Source: JACPTG01 sp964504135 (GTDB lineage Archaea; Nanobdellota; Nanobdellia; Woesearchaeales; UBA10216). Taken from it: a DNA stretch of 12,347 bases. The stretch covers positions 1-12,347 of the forward strand of contig CAZDCW010000039.1 of assembly GCA_964504135.1 (NCBI GenBank). Direction: 5' to 3'. The notes beneath the pieces are model-generated. The model saw only the letters and a program-made list of their open reading frames with translations, searched no databases and had not been told where the DNA came from. Below are positions 1 to 5,764 of the stretch, piece by piece (position 1 is the stretch's first letter; every line of letters starts with the position of its first letter). The translations under genes were made by a program, and so were the position numbers.

Positions 1-771
1 CATTACAGTCTTTAACAAACTTTTCCCAAAAGCCTTCAGTTTGAGCTCACTGCAAACCAGTTTTGATATCCTCTCAAGGTTAACGATATCTTCCTCATTG
101 TATTCAACAAGCAGGTTAAGGTAATAGCTGTCTCCAGTTGCCCTGTACAGGCGCCACAGCTCGGCAGCGTCGCCGCCGTTAAAGTCAGCTATTATCTTGT
201 TCGCCCTTTCAATTCCAAGCTCCTTTTCAATATTCTTCAGGCCGCCAACCAATCCAACTTTTTTGCATGCAAACCTCAGGTCAAGGTGCGGGACTTCAGG
301 TATTTTGGCGTACTTTCGCAAAAAGGGAAGGTCAAAGCTCGCGCCGTTGAAGGTTATAATCATGCGATATTTTGACAACTCCTCTGCCAGCCTGCGGCAA
401 TCCAGGTTTACCCCGCGAATCATCGTCTTTGTGGCTGTGCCGTCATAAAGGCCGACAACTGTCAGGGAATCATAATAGCCAAGCCCTGTCGTCTCAATAT
501 CAAGGTAAACTGCCTCACTGCCAAACTCATCAAACAGCCGCCAATGCTCTGAAGCAGGCAATGCGGCCGCGAAGTAATGCGAGTCTTCATCAGCCAAAGC
601 GTTCCTTGCCCTAACTATCTGCCTGTCGTAGAATCCTTTGCTGGCCTTTCCAATGCCATTTACTTTGCCTGCACTCAGGAAATCGCGCCAATCCCCTATT
701 CCCTGGCTCCAGATGGAGCGCTCCTTCCTCACGCCTATTTTGTCAAGCAGTATGAAGCTTTTCCTGAGCAT
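1..771 (-). CDS. YprB-like RNase H-fold 3'-5' exonuclease (COG3359), partial at left edge
   Basis: The open frame runs leftward off the window, so only the first 257 residues are seen. It carries the three DEDD exonuclease motifs: YLDIETTGL (89-97, D91 and E93), ITFNGASFDLPFL (139-151, D147) and YNEEDIVNL (224-232, D228). This is the layout of the YprB/RNase_H_2 family related to the proofreading domain of B-family polymerases. The N-terminus (MLRKSFILLDKIG, then IWSQGIGDWRDFL at 20-32) also fits archaeal members from memory. The ATG at 771 is the only usable start after the in-frame stop upstream, and a TATA-like box lies 27 nt before it. By family it should be a metal-dependent single-strand exonuclease; its substrate is unknown. 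It lies 128 nt downstream of alaX on the same strand but seems to have its own promoter. The family call is firm; the cellular role is not known. Confidence 0.88.
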   Translation of the reverse strand, partial: MLRKSFILLDKIGVRKERSIWSQGIGDWRDFLSAGKVNGIGKASKGFYDRQIVRARNALADEDSHYFAAALPASEHWRLFDEFGSEAVYLDIETTGLGYYDSLTVVGLYDGTATKTMIRGVNLDCRRLAEELSKYRMIITFNGASFDLPFLRKYAKIPEVPHLDLRFACKKVGLVGGLKNIEKELGIERANKIIADFNGGDAAELWRLYRATGDSYYLNLLVEYNEEDIVNLERISKLVCSELKLKAFGKSLLKTVM

Positions 772-792
772 CTCCGAGCTTCCATACTTCCT

Positions 793-802
793 CCTTTTAA
801 GG
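793..802 (-). promoter_or_regulatory. TATA-like box for the exonuclease gene
   Basis: On the minus strand this reads CCTTAAAAGG, centred about 27 nt upstream of the ATG at 771. It is a weaker match than the other promoters here, but the spacing fits a leaderless transcript. A GGAGG at 787-797 is about 20 nt from the ATG, too far for a normal ribosome binding site. Confidence 0.45.
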
Positions 803-899
803 TATCCGCAGGCGGGTGTCCAGTGTCCAGTGGCAAGCTTTTCATGCTTCGCTTGTCCTTGTCAATCCAGATGCCAATGGCCAGGCAGCACAATTAACC

Positions 900-1658
900 C
901 TATTCCTCATCAGGTGAATCGCCCGGCTGTTCTGCTTGCTCCTCATCCCCCTCGCCCTTGAGCCTGAAATAAATTCTCCTGTTCTTCTTACCCTTGTTCT
1001 CAGTCCCGACAATCTCTACCTCGCCCACTTCAGAAGTGTTGGCTACGTGCGTACCGCCGCAAGCCTCCTGCTCAAAGCCCTCGACTGAGACCATCCTGAC
1101 TTCCCTTATCGCCTCCGGAAGGCCCATGGCCAGCTTTGTGACGCTTGGTATCCTTGCTGCCTCCTCCCTTGGAAGGAAATTGATGTTAACCTTATGACCT
1201 TCTTTCAGTATCCTGTTCGCCTCAGCCTCGTACTCCTTAACCTTTGCCCTGTCAAAGTCCTCAAGGTTAAAGTCAATCCTCGTCATGTCAATGTCAATCT
1301 GGTTTCCTGTTATCTCTGCGCCTGCCTTCTGGTAGATGACCCCTGAGAGAACATGGCTTCCTGTGTGGTACCTCATGTGCAAATACCGCCTTGTCCAGTC
1401 CACCTGGCCGTGCACCTGGTCGCCCTCTTTCAGGCCAGGCCTGTCCAAATGATGGATTATCCTTCCCTTATCCTTCCTGACTGAAGCAACGATGTAATCC
1501 CTGCCCCCGCAGGTCAGTATTCCTGTGTCATCGGGCTGGCCCCCTGCGTTTGGATAAAATGCAGTGCGGTCAAGCTCAACCTCATTGCCATTGACAGTTG
1601 CAACCGCAGCGTCAAATTCCTTCAGATAGCAGTCCTTCAGATAGAGTTGTGTTGTCAT
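900..1658 (-). CDS. alaX: AlaX-type alanyl-tRNA editing protein (AlaX-M-like)
   Basis: A free-standing homologue of the alanyl-tRNA synthetase editing domain, expected to hydrolyse Ser-tRNA(Ala) (and possibly Gly-tRNA(Ala)) in the cytoplasm. Visible motifs: the glycine-rich loop AGGQPDDTG (38-46), the first zinc pair H98 and H102 in YHTGSHVLSG, and the second pair C200 and H204 in EACGGTHV. All four zinc ligands are present. At 252 residues with an N-terminal beta-barrel-like part before the HxxxH, it fits the medium AlaX class rather than the short class that lacks this part. The last 17 residues (after about 235) are a strongly acidic, Glu/Asp/Pro-rich tail not expected in the fold and probably disordered. 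A TATA box 26 nt before the ATG suggests a leaderless message. It is divergent from the DUF1385 gene, with 93 nt between the starts. Confidence 0.93.
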   Translation of the reverse strand: MTTQLYLKDCYLKEFDAAVATVNGNEVELDRTAFYPNAGGQPDDTGILTCGGRDYIVASVRKDKGRIIHHLDRPGLKEGDQVHGQVDWTRRYLHMRYHTGSHVLSGVIYQKAGAEITGNQIDIDMTRIDFNLEDFDRAKVKEYEAEANRILKEGHKVNINFLPREEAARIPSVTKLAMGLPEAIREVRMVSVEGFEQEACGGTHVANTSEVGEVEIVGTENKGKKNRRIYFRLKGEGDEEQAEQPGDSPDEE

Positions 1659-1679
1659 AAAATGAGTTTGGATTGGACT

Positions 1680-1689
1680 TTTATATAAA
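1680..1689 (-). promoter_or_regulatory. TATA box for alaX
   Basis: TTTATATAAA, a near-consensus archaeal TATA box centred about 26 nt upstream of the alaX ATG at 1658. The start codon should be at or next to the transcription start. Confidence 0.75.
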
Positions 1690-1720
1690 TTTTATCCGAG
1701 CAAATCCGGTTTTGCCGCCA

Positions 1721-1730
1721 AATATTTAAA
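1721..1730 (+). promoter_or_regulatory. TATA box for the DUF1385 gene
   Basis: AATATTTAAA centred about 26 nt upstream of the ATG at 1752. Together with the alaX TATA box it makes a compact divergent promoter region of 93 nt. Confidence 0.7.
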
Positions 1731-1751
1731 CAGCGGCACGGTTGCACAGCC

Positions 1752-2606
1752 ATGGCGAAGCTTCACCTGGGCGGGCAGGCTGTAATTGAAGGGGTTCTGA
1801 TAAGAAGCCCGCACCATTACTCGGTCGCTGTCAGGAAGCCTGACGGGTCAATCTCTGTAAAAAGGGAGCGGATAAAAAGCTCAAAGCTGCAAATCGCCAA
1901 GGTTCCCTTCTTCAGGGGCGTCTTTGCCCTATGGGACACGCTGGACATAGGATTCAGGGCACTAATGTACTCGGCAAACGAGTCATCAGGCGAGAACGAG
2001 AAGCTGGGAAAGACAGAGGTATTCGCCACAATAGGCATTTCAATCCTCCTTGCTGTGGCGCTATTCATAGCCCTGCCATTTTACCTCTCAGTGCTTGTTG
2101 CCAAAAACAACTCTCTCCTTTTTAACGTGATTGACGGGCTCCTAAAGGCTGCTGTTCTTGTGGGCTACCTCTTCGTAATATCGCTATTCCCGGATGTCAA
2201 GGTAATGTTCCAGTACCACGGGGCAGAGCACATGGCAATCCACTCATACGAAGCAGGAAAAGGCAACACAGTAAAGGATATCAGGAGATTTAAAACTATG
2301 CATCCCCGCTGCGGGACAAGCTTCCTCCTGTTCGTGCTGCTGCTGGGCATTATCGTGTTTTCGGTTGTTCATTTTGATAACCTTGCTCTTAGGTTTGCAT
2401 CAAGGATAATACTCCTGCCTGTGATTGCGGCAATCTCATATGAAGTGCTGAAATTCAGCGCAAGGCACAGCGAAAGCCTCCTTACAAAGCCATTAATACT
2501 TCCCGGAATACTGCTTCAGAAGATAACCACAAAACAGCCTACTGACAGGCAGATTGAAGTGGCCATGGCTTCTGTTAAGGATGTGATTGAGGCTGAGGGC
2601 GAATGA
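1752..2606 (+). CDS. DUF1385 (YqhQ-like) integral membrane protein
   Basis: A 284-residue protein with the hallmark motifs of DUF1385: GGQAVIEGVLIR (7-18), YHGAEHMAIHSYE (155-167) and HPRCGTSF (184-191). Hydrophobic stretches at about 91-112, 123-147, 190-208 and 215-232 predict four membrane spans. The conserved His/Glu/Cys motifs are brought near the membrane face and suggest metal or substrate binding. The family has no settled biochemical role; the Bacillus member is YqhQ. The histidine motif usually reads YHGAEHK, with Met here in place of Lys. It starts with its own TATA box and overlaps the next gene by 4 nt (ATGA), so the two are probably co-transcribed and translationally coupled. 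Family assignment is confident; function unknown. Confidence 0.92.
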   Translation: MAKLHLGGQAVIEGVLIRSPHHYSVAVRKPDGSISVKRERIKSSKLQIAKVPFFRGVFALWDTLDIGFRALMYSANESSGENEKLGKTEVFATIGISILLAVALFIALPFYLSVLVAKNNSLLFNVIDGLLKAAVLVGYLFVISLFPDVKVMFQYHGAEHMAIHSYEAGKGNTVKDIRRFKTMHPRCGTSFLLFVLLLGIIVFSVVHFDNLALRFASRIILLPVIAAISYEVLKFSARHSESLLTKPLILPGILLQKITTKQPTDRQIEVAMASVKDVIEAEGE

Positions 2607-3106
2607 GTGGCTTGTTGGTTTATCACTATGCAACCAAGGGCAAGGTTCAAAGGGCATTTGAGCGGCAGGAATTGGAGCCATCAGCTCCATTTAACACACA
2701 GGTTCCTGCGGACGAGTTTGAAATTTATTCCCGCCAATTTCCATTTACCGTCAGCCGATTGAACATATTTTGCCTTTTGGAGCCCACGCCGGAAGGCTGG
2801 AAGGGATACGGCCTGCTTGAACTGCTGCTTGAGAACGCAACAGGCAGGGATCACCTGTTGGAATTGGCTGTTTCGGATGAAGGCTTACTAATAAGGGACC
2901 ATGGTCTTCACAGCCCAAAAGCATATGGCATGCTTCCGCAGGAATGGAGCAGAAGGGAAATGCGGGACTCAAGGCCAGACTTGAGGGAGGCGTTTTACAG
3001 GTCCACGGTCCTGTTGCGTGATTACCCTGGCGGCTTTGCCTGTCCGGAGATTTTGGTTCCATTCCCTGTGCCTATAAGCCAGGTGAGAATTGTAAGTATA
3101 TCTTAA
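2603..3106 (+). CDS. Unknown protein, 167 aa, coupled to DUF1385; possible ADP-ribosyltransferase-like fold
   Basis: I do not recognise this protein with confidence. It overlaps the DUF1385 stop codon (ATGA), so it is probably the second gene of a two-gene operon. It has no signal peptide or membrane span and looks like a soluble alpha/beta protein. The start LLVYHYATKGKVQRAF (4-19) recalls the 'YH-x-T' opening strand of small ADP-ribosyltransferase-like proteins. The end, CPEILVPFPVPISQVRIVSI (near 147-166), recalls their closing 'aEvLv...vp...I..I' strands. This resemblance is by eye only. A central IFCLLEPTPEGWKGYGL stretch is another likely core strand-turn. It ends 13 nt before the stop of the convergent zinc-ribbon gene. 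Being a real gene is likely because of the overlap and length; the fold is a guess. Confidence 0.75.
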   Translation: MSGLLVYHYATKGKVQRAFERQELEPSAPFNTQVPADEFEIYSRQFPFTVSRLNIFCLLEPTPEGWKGYGLLELLLENATGRDHLLELAVSDEGLLIRDHGLHSPKAYGMLPQEWSRREMRDSRPDLREAFYRSTVLLRDYPGGFACPEILVPFPVPISQVRIVSIS

Positions 3107-3119
3107 TAAGATGAACGGT

Positions 3120-3269
3120 TCAGGGCTGAGAAGTGAACTCATCAATCAAATCCTGCATCTCCTTCGCCTTCTCAAGGCAGCCCTCCTTTGAGCAGTAAGG
3201 GCATCTCTGAGGGGCTTTTCCGGTCTTTGGAGTGAACTGATAGCTGCAGTTTGAGCAGTGGAGCTTCAT
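3120..3269 (-). CDS. 49-residue zinc-ribbon protein
   Basis: A short gene read on the minus strand: ATG at 3269, TGA at 3122-3120. The protein has two CxxC knuckles, CSNC (5-8) and CPYC (23-26), with another Cys at 31, followed by a helical acidic tail (KAKEMQDLIDEF). The spacing of 14 residues between knuckles is typical of a rubredoxin-like or zinc-ribbon fold that binds one zinc. A strong TATA box lies 26 nt before the ATG, which supports it as a real, leaderless, separately transcribed gene. Such tiny zinc ribbons are common in archaea, and many are of unknown function; they may bind nucleic acid or protein partners. It converges on the gene ending at 3106, with only 13 nt between them. 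Confidence 0.82.
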   Translation of the reverse strand: MKLHCSNCSYQFTPKTGKAPQRCPYCSKEGCLEKAKEMQDLIDEFTSQP

Positions 3270-3290
3270 GTGTTTCCAGCGCCCTTTTTG

Positions 3291-3300
3291 CATATATAAA
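3291..3300 (-). promoter_or_regulatory. TATA box for the zinc-ribbon gene
   Basis: On the minus strand TTTATATATG, centred about 26 nt upstream of the ATG at 3269, the same geometry as for the other genes of this window. Confidence 0.7.
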
Positions 3301-3414
3301 TTTTCTTGTTGGAAGGGGCGTTGAACAGTCCTGCCATTCTTCCTGAAACTAAATTTTAAGAAGTTGCCTGGTTTTTCCTGCCCCTTCGGGACTATGGAAT
3401 CCTGGCCGCAGCAG
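3301..3414. other. Intergenic stretch with no recognised feature
   Basis: Between the zinc-ribbon promoter and the end of the AlgX-like remnant I see no RNA gene, no coding frame with family motifs and no clear repeat. It may hold further eroded sequence from the decayed MBOAT/AlgX locus. Confidence 0.4.
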
Positions 3415-3627
3415 TTATTGCCTGTTCAGAAGCTGCAGCCGCCCAAGCTCATCAATCACCAATTCAGCGGTCAGGTTCACTCCATTCTCATTCCAATGAG
3501 TGTCATCCAGCTGGTAAAGCAAAACTCCCTTTTGCCTGGCATCCATGAAGGCAGTGTAAGCGTCAATCACTACTATATCCTGTCCTCTCAGCCTTTTTGT
3601 CACATCTGGCAGGAAGCCATCTGGGAA
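3415..3627 (-). pseudogene. C-terminal remnant of an AlgX/AlgJ-like SGNH (DHHW-type) protein
   Basis: About 70 residues with the signature end of AlgX/AlgJ/DHHW family proteins: VVIDAYTAFMDAR, then GVLLYQLDDTHWNENG, then ELVIDEL. The DTHWN motif carries the Asp and His of the SGNH catalytic triad; the Ser-bearing N-terminal part is missing. Family members are usually several hundred residues and are exported accessory enzymes for O-acetylation of surface polysaccharides, encoded next to an MBOAT acyltransferase. Here the reading frame can be followed upstream to about FPDGFLPDV near 3627, where the MBOAT remnant begins in another frame. There is no start codon of its own except an internal GTG at 3603, so I regard it as a dead fragment. 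Confidence 0.78.
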
Positions 3628-3968
3628 AAAGTGTAAAAAGAAAGCCCCAGCGGCATGGCCAAGCTGAACTGGCTGTTTATCACCTTGAACGCAAACAGGA
3701 CTGACGCATTGCCGGCAAGTGCAGCCACAAGAAGGGAGCGCCTGAGGGGTGATTTGTTTTCCGGCCCCAATTCAATGGCTGCAAAATAATTGATAAAAAT
3801 GGACAGGCCGACAAACAGCAAGCTCACCAGCCTGCCATCATACAGAAGTATGAGGAAAGAACTGAAGAAAACAAGCAATGGCCATCTTGCCCTTTTCGGA
3901 AGAACATAGTACAAGACTATCAGAATTATGAAAGAACCAAAAAGCAGGTATGGGGATATTATCAGCAT
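3600..3968 (-). pseudogene. N-terminal remnant of an MBOAT O-acyltransferase (AlgI-like)
   Basis: 122 codons that match the start of AlgI-type membrane-bound O-acyltransferases: an opening hydrophobic helix with LYYVLPKRAR (19-28), several further membrane spans, and the conserved PLGLSFYTF (near 106-114), which in full-length proteins is followed by several hundred more residues. Here the sequence stops after SQMASCQM, about a quarter of the usual length, and the catalytic His region is gone. Right at this point the opposite end of an AlgX-like protein begins in a different frame. The simplest reading is a deletion joining two neighbouring genes of a polysaccharide acetylation operon. A truncated transmembrane product could still be made, but it cannot be a working acyltransferase. 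An assembly error is the main alternative. Confidence 0.8.
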
Positions 3969-4032
3969 TTTGGCCTTACCATTTTTTCAATTCCCCATGC
4001 AACCAGAGTTGGCCTGGAAAAAGGGGATTAGC

Positions 4033-4040
4033 ATTATATA
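4033..4040 (-). promoter_or_regulatory. Possible TATA box upstream of the MBOAT remnant
   Basis: TATATAAT on the minus strand, but about 68 nt before the ATG at 3968, unlike the usual 26 nt of this window. If used it would give a leader of about 40 nt; it may be a relic. Confidence 0.3.
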
Positions 4041-4073
4041 CTTCACTTTCCTTTTAGTAATGCAGAAATAAAC

Positions 4074-4628
4074 CTACTTCCCCTTCCTCTGATGGGCCCT
4101 CATGCTCGGCCGCAGCTTTTCTGCGCCAAAGCCCTTGTTGCGAAGGCCGCGACTCTTTTTAGCGGCTGAAGTAAGGCCCCGCATAACCCTGTTCTGGTGG
4201 CCAATAAGCCATGAAAGCTGCTTGTCTGACGCAAGCGCAGGGTGCATCTTGTCAGCCATTATCACCTCATACCAGAAATGAATGCCATCCTTTCCAACAA
4301 AGTAAGAGTTTAACACTTCCATATTAGGGAATTTACCTGCAGCCCTCCTCTCCGCAACATGCTGATAGTTCATTCCAAGAATTTTCCTCTGCCTCGCGTG
4401 CTTGGAACGCCTGCCGCCCTTGATATCAGGCCTCTGCCTGCCGCCCCTGATAACGCGCTGCCTGACCACAATAACGCCGGGCTTAGCAGTATAACCCAGG
4501 TGCCTGGCCCTGTCAAGCCTGGTAGGCTTTGGAATCCTGATAGTTGAAGGCTCCTTCCGCCAATCAATCATCCTTGCACGCATACCGCCAGTCTTCCATG
4601 CTTCTGCGATGCGCTTATAGAGGCTCAT
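4074..4628 (-). CDS. rpl15e: 50S ribosomal protein eL15 (L15e)
   Basis: 184 residues, Arg/Lys-rich, matching eL15 along its length: YKRIAEAWK near the start, WRKEPSTIRIPKPTRLDRAR (23-42), LGYTAKPGVIVVRQRV, RGGRQRPDIKGGR, then RAAGKFPNMEVLNSYFVGKD and FWYEVIMADKMHPAL. These are the most conserved blocks of the family. eL15 binds 23S rRNA early in large-subunit assembly and is found only in archaea and eukaryotes, so it fixes the domain of the organism. Length is normal for archaea. It has its own TATA box and is divergent from the sugar isomerase gene (75 nt between start codons). It is not in an operon with other translation genes here. Confidence 0.97.
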   Translation of the reverse strand: MSLYKRIAEAWKTGGMRARMIDWRKEPSTIRIPKPTRLDRARHLGYTAKPGVIVVRQRVIRGGRQRPDIKGGRRSKHARQRKILGMNYQHVAERRAAGKFPNMEVLNSYFVGKDGIHFWYEVIMADKMHPALASDKQLSWLIGHQNRVMRGLTSAAKKSRGLRNKGFGAEKLRPSMRAHQRKGK

Positions 4629-4652
4629 TGGAGTTGGCGGAAAAGCTGATGG

Positions 4653-4660
4653 TTTATAAA
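4653..4660 (-). promoter_or_regulatory. TATA box for rpl15e
   Basis: TTTATAAA, centred about 28 nt upstream of the ATG at 4628; flanked on the minus strand as GCTTTATAAACC. Confidence 0.72.
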
Positions 4661-4673
4661 GCTTGTCAAAAAG

Positions 4674-4682
4674 TTTTTATAC
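4674..4682 (+). promoter_or_regulatory. TATA box for the sugar-phosphate isomerase gene
   Basis: TTTTTATAC centred about 26 nt upstream of the ATG at 4704. It sits back to back with the rpl15e TATA box, about 20 nt apart, so the two promoters may compete. Confidence 0.65.
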
Positions 4683-4703
4683 ACCCAGCAGGGTGCCTGA
4701 AGC

Positions 4704-5729
4704 ATGCCCGTTGACCCTGACCTTTTGAAGCAGCTTGACAGCCAGGACATGCTTGGCGTACTCCAGGAATTTCCTGAGCAGCTTGTGAAGGCAGCAGAAC
4801 TTGGCTTGGATATAAAAGTAAATCCTCAGCCTTCAAACATCATCGTGACAGGCATGGGCGGCTCAGGCCATCCTGGCGACATGCTGGCAGCATACGCGCA
4901 GAGCACAGGCCTGAAGATTCCTGTATTTGTTGTAAGGGACTATGAGATTCCGGGCTTCATGTCCAGCAGCAGCCTGGTGTTTGCAATCTCGTATTCAGGC
5001 AATACCGAGGAAACAATAAGCTCGCTAAGAAGCGCATACAAGCGAGGGCTAAGGCCTGTCGTAATAACCTCCGGAGGAAGGCTGAGGCAGATGGCTGAGG
5101 AGTACAAGCTTCCCTTGGTGGTTGTCCCATCCGGAATCCAACCCAGGCTGTCCCTTGGATACATGTTTTTCCCCATGCTTAACATTCTTGCCCACTCAGG
5201 GATAATCAAGGATGCCCATGGAGAAATGGAAAAAGCGGCCAGCTCCCTCCGCCATTCCAAGGTCAAGGAGCAGTCATTCAAGATTGCAGAGAGGCTTGTA
5301 GGCAAGGTGCCCCTTGTCTATGCATCAAGAAGGATGGGAATAGCGGCGTACATCTGGAAGATACTCATCAATGAGTGCTCGAAGACCCACTGCTTCTCCA
5401 ACGTCTTCCCTGAAATGAACCACAATGAACTCAACGCATTCGGAAACTTCAACGCGAAATACCACGCGATATTCCTCAGGGACGAGGACGACCACGAGCG
5501 TGTAAGGCTCAGGATGGACGTAAGCAAGGATATGATTGCCAAGTCAGGTGTTGAGACAACAGACATCGTGCTCAAGGGAAACTCCTTCCTTACAAAACTA
5601 TTCACCGCCATATACGCAGGCATGTACGTGTCCCTTTACCTGGCCATAATGTACAGGACAGACCCAAGCCCTGTGCCTGTTGTTGAAGAGCTGAAGCAGA
5701 GGCTTGCGAAGAAGAGGTTTATTGCCTGA
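4704..5729 (+). CDS. Bifunctional phosphoglucose/phosphomannose isomerase
   Basis: 341 residues with two SIS-type halves. The first phosphate-binding loop is VTGMGGSGHPGD (48-59); the second is AISYSGNTEETISS (94-107), which binds the sugar phosphate. The catalytic region NECSKTHCF (223-231) followed by EMNHNELNAFG (237-247) carries the Glu and His (E224 and H240) that open the ring and move the proton in the characterised crenarchaeal PGI/PMI enzymes. The C-terminal VVEELKQRL holds the conserved Lys (K331). The enzyme interconverts glucose-6-P or mannose-6-P with fructose-6-P, linking glycolysis or gluconeogenesis to mannose and glycan precursors. The first loop differs from the usual GMGGSAIGGD: the segment after GMGGS is GHPGD. 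It has its own leaderless-type promoter. The following rad50 gene starts 35 nt after its stop and has another TATA box. Confidence 0.92.
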   Translation: MPVDPDLLKQLDSQDMLGVLQEFPEQLVKAAELGLDIKVNPQPSNIIVTGMGGSGHPGDMLAAYAQSTGLKIPVFVVRDYEIPGFMSSSSLVFAISYSGNTEETISSLRSAYKRGLRPVVITSGGRLRQMAEEYKLPLVVVPSGIQPRLSLGYMFFPMLNILAHSGIIKDAHGEMEKAASSLRHSKVKEQSFKIAERLVGKVPLVYASRRMGIAAYIWKILINECSKTHCFSNVFPEMNHNELNAFGNFNAKYHAIFLRDEDDHERVRLRMDVSKDMIAKSGVETTDIVLKGNSFLTKLFTAIYAGMYVSLYLAIMYRTDPSPVPVVEELKQRLAKKRFIA

Positions 5730-5733
5730 TAAA

Positions 5734-5742
5734 TTTTTTATA
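5734..5742 (+). promoter_or_regulatory. TATA-like box for rad50
   Basis: TTTTTTATA just after the stop of the isomerase gene, centred about 27 nt before the ATG at 5765. It suggests rad50 is transcribed separately despite the short gap. The T-run may also end the isomerase transcript, as T-tracts can do in archaea. Confidence 0.6.
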
Positions 5743-5764
5743 GCCCTGTCCAGAAGCCCCTGCC

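Noticed and set aside
772..899. Small frame of 36 codons between alaX and the exonuclease gene (ATG at about 847 on the minus strand)
   Set aside because: It overlaps the start of the exonuclease in another frame and has no family motif; the gap is better read as promoter and spacer.
3100..3112. Palindrome ATCTTA-A-TAAGAT between the convergent genes as a bidirectional terminator
   Set aside because: Six base pairs around one base cannot fold as a hairpin and there is no T-run; likely chance in AT-rich sequence.
4359..4567. Short frames on either strand inside the eL15 gene
   Set aside because: Shadows of a highly conserved ribosomal protein gene, no motifs of their own.
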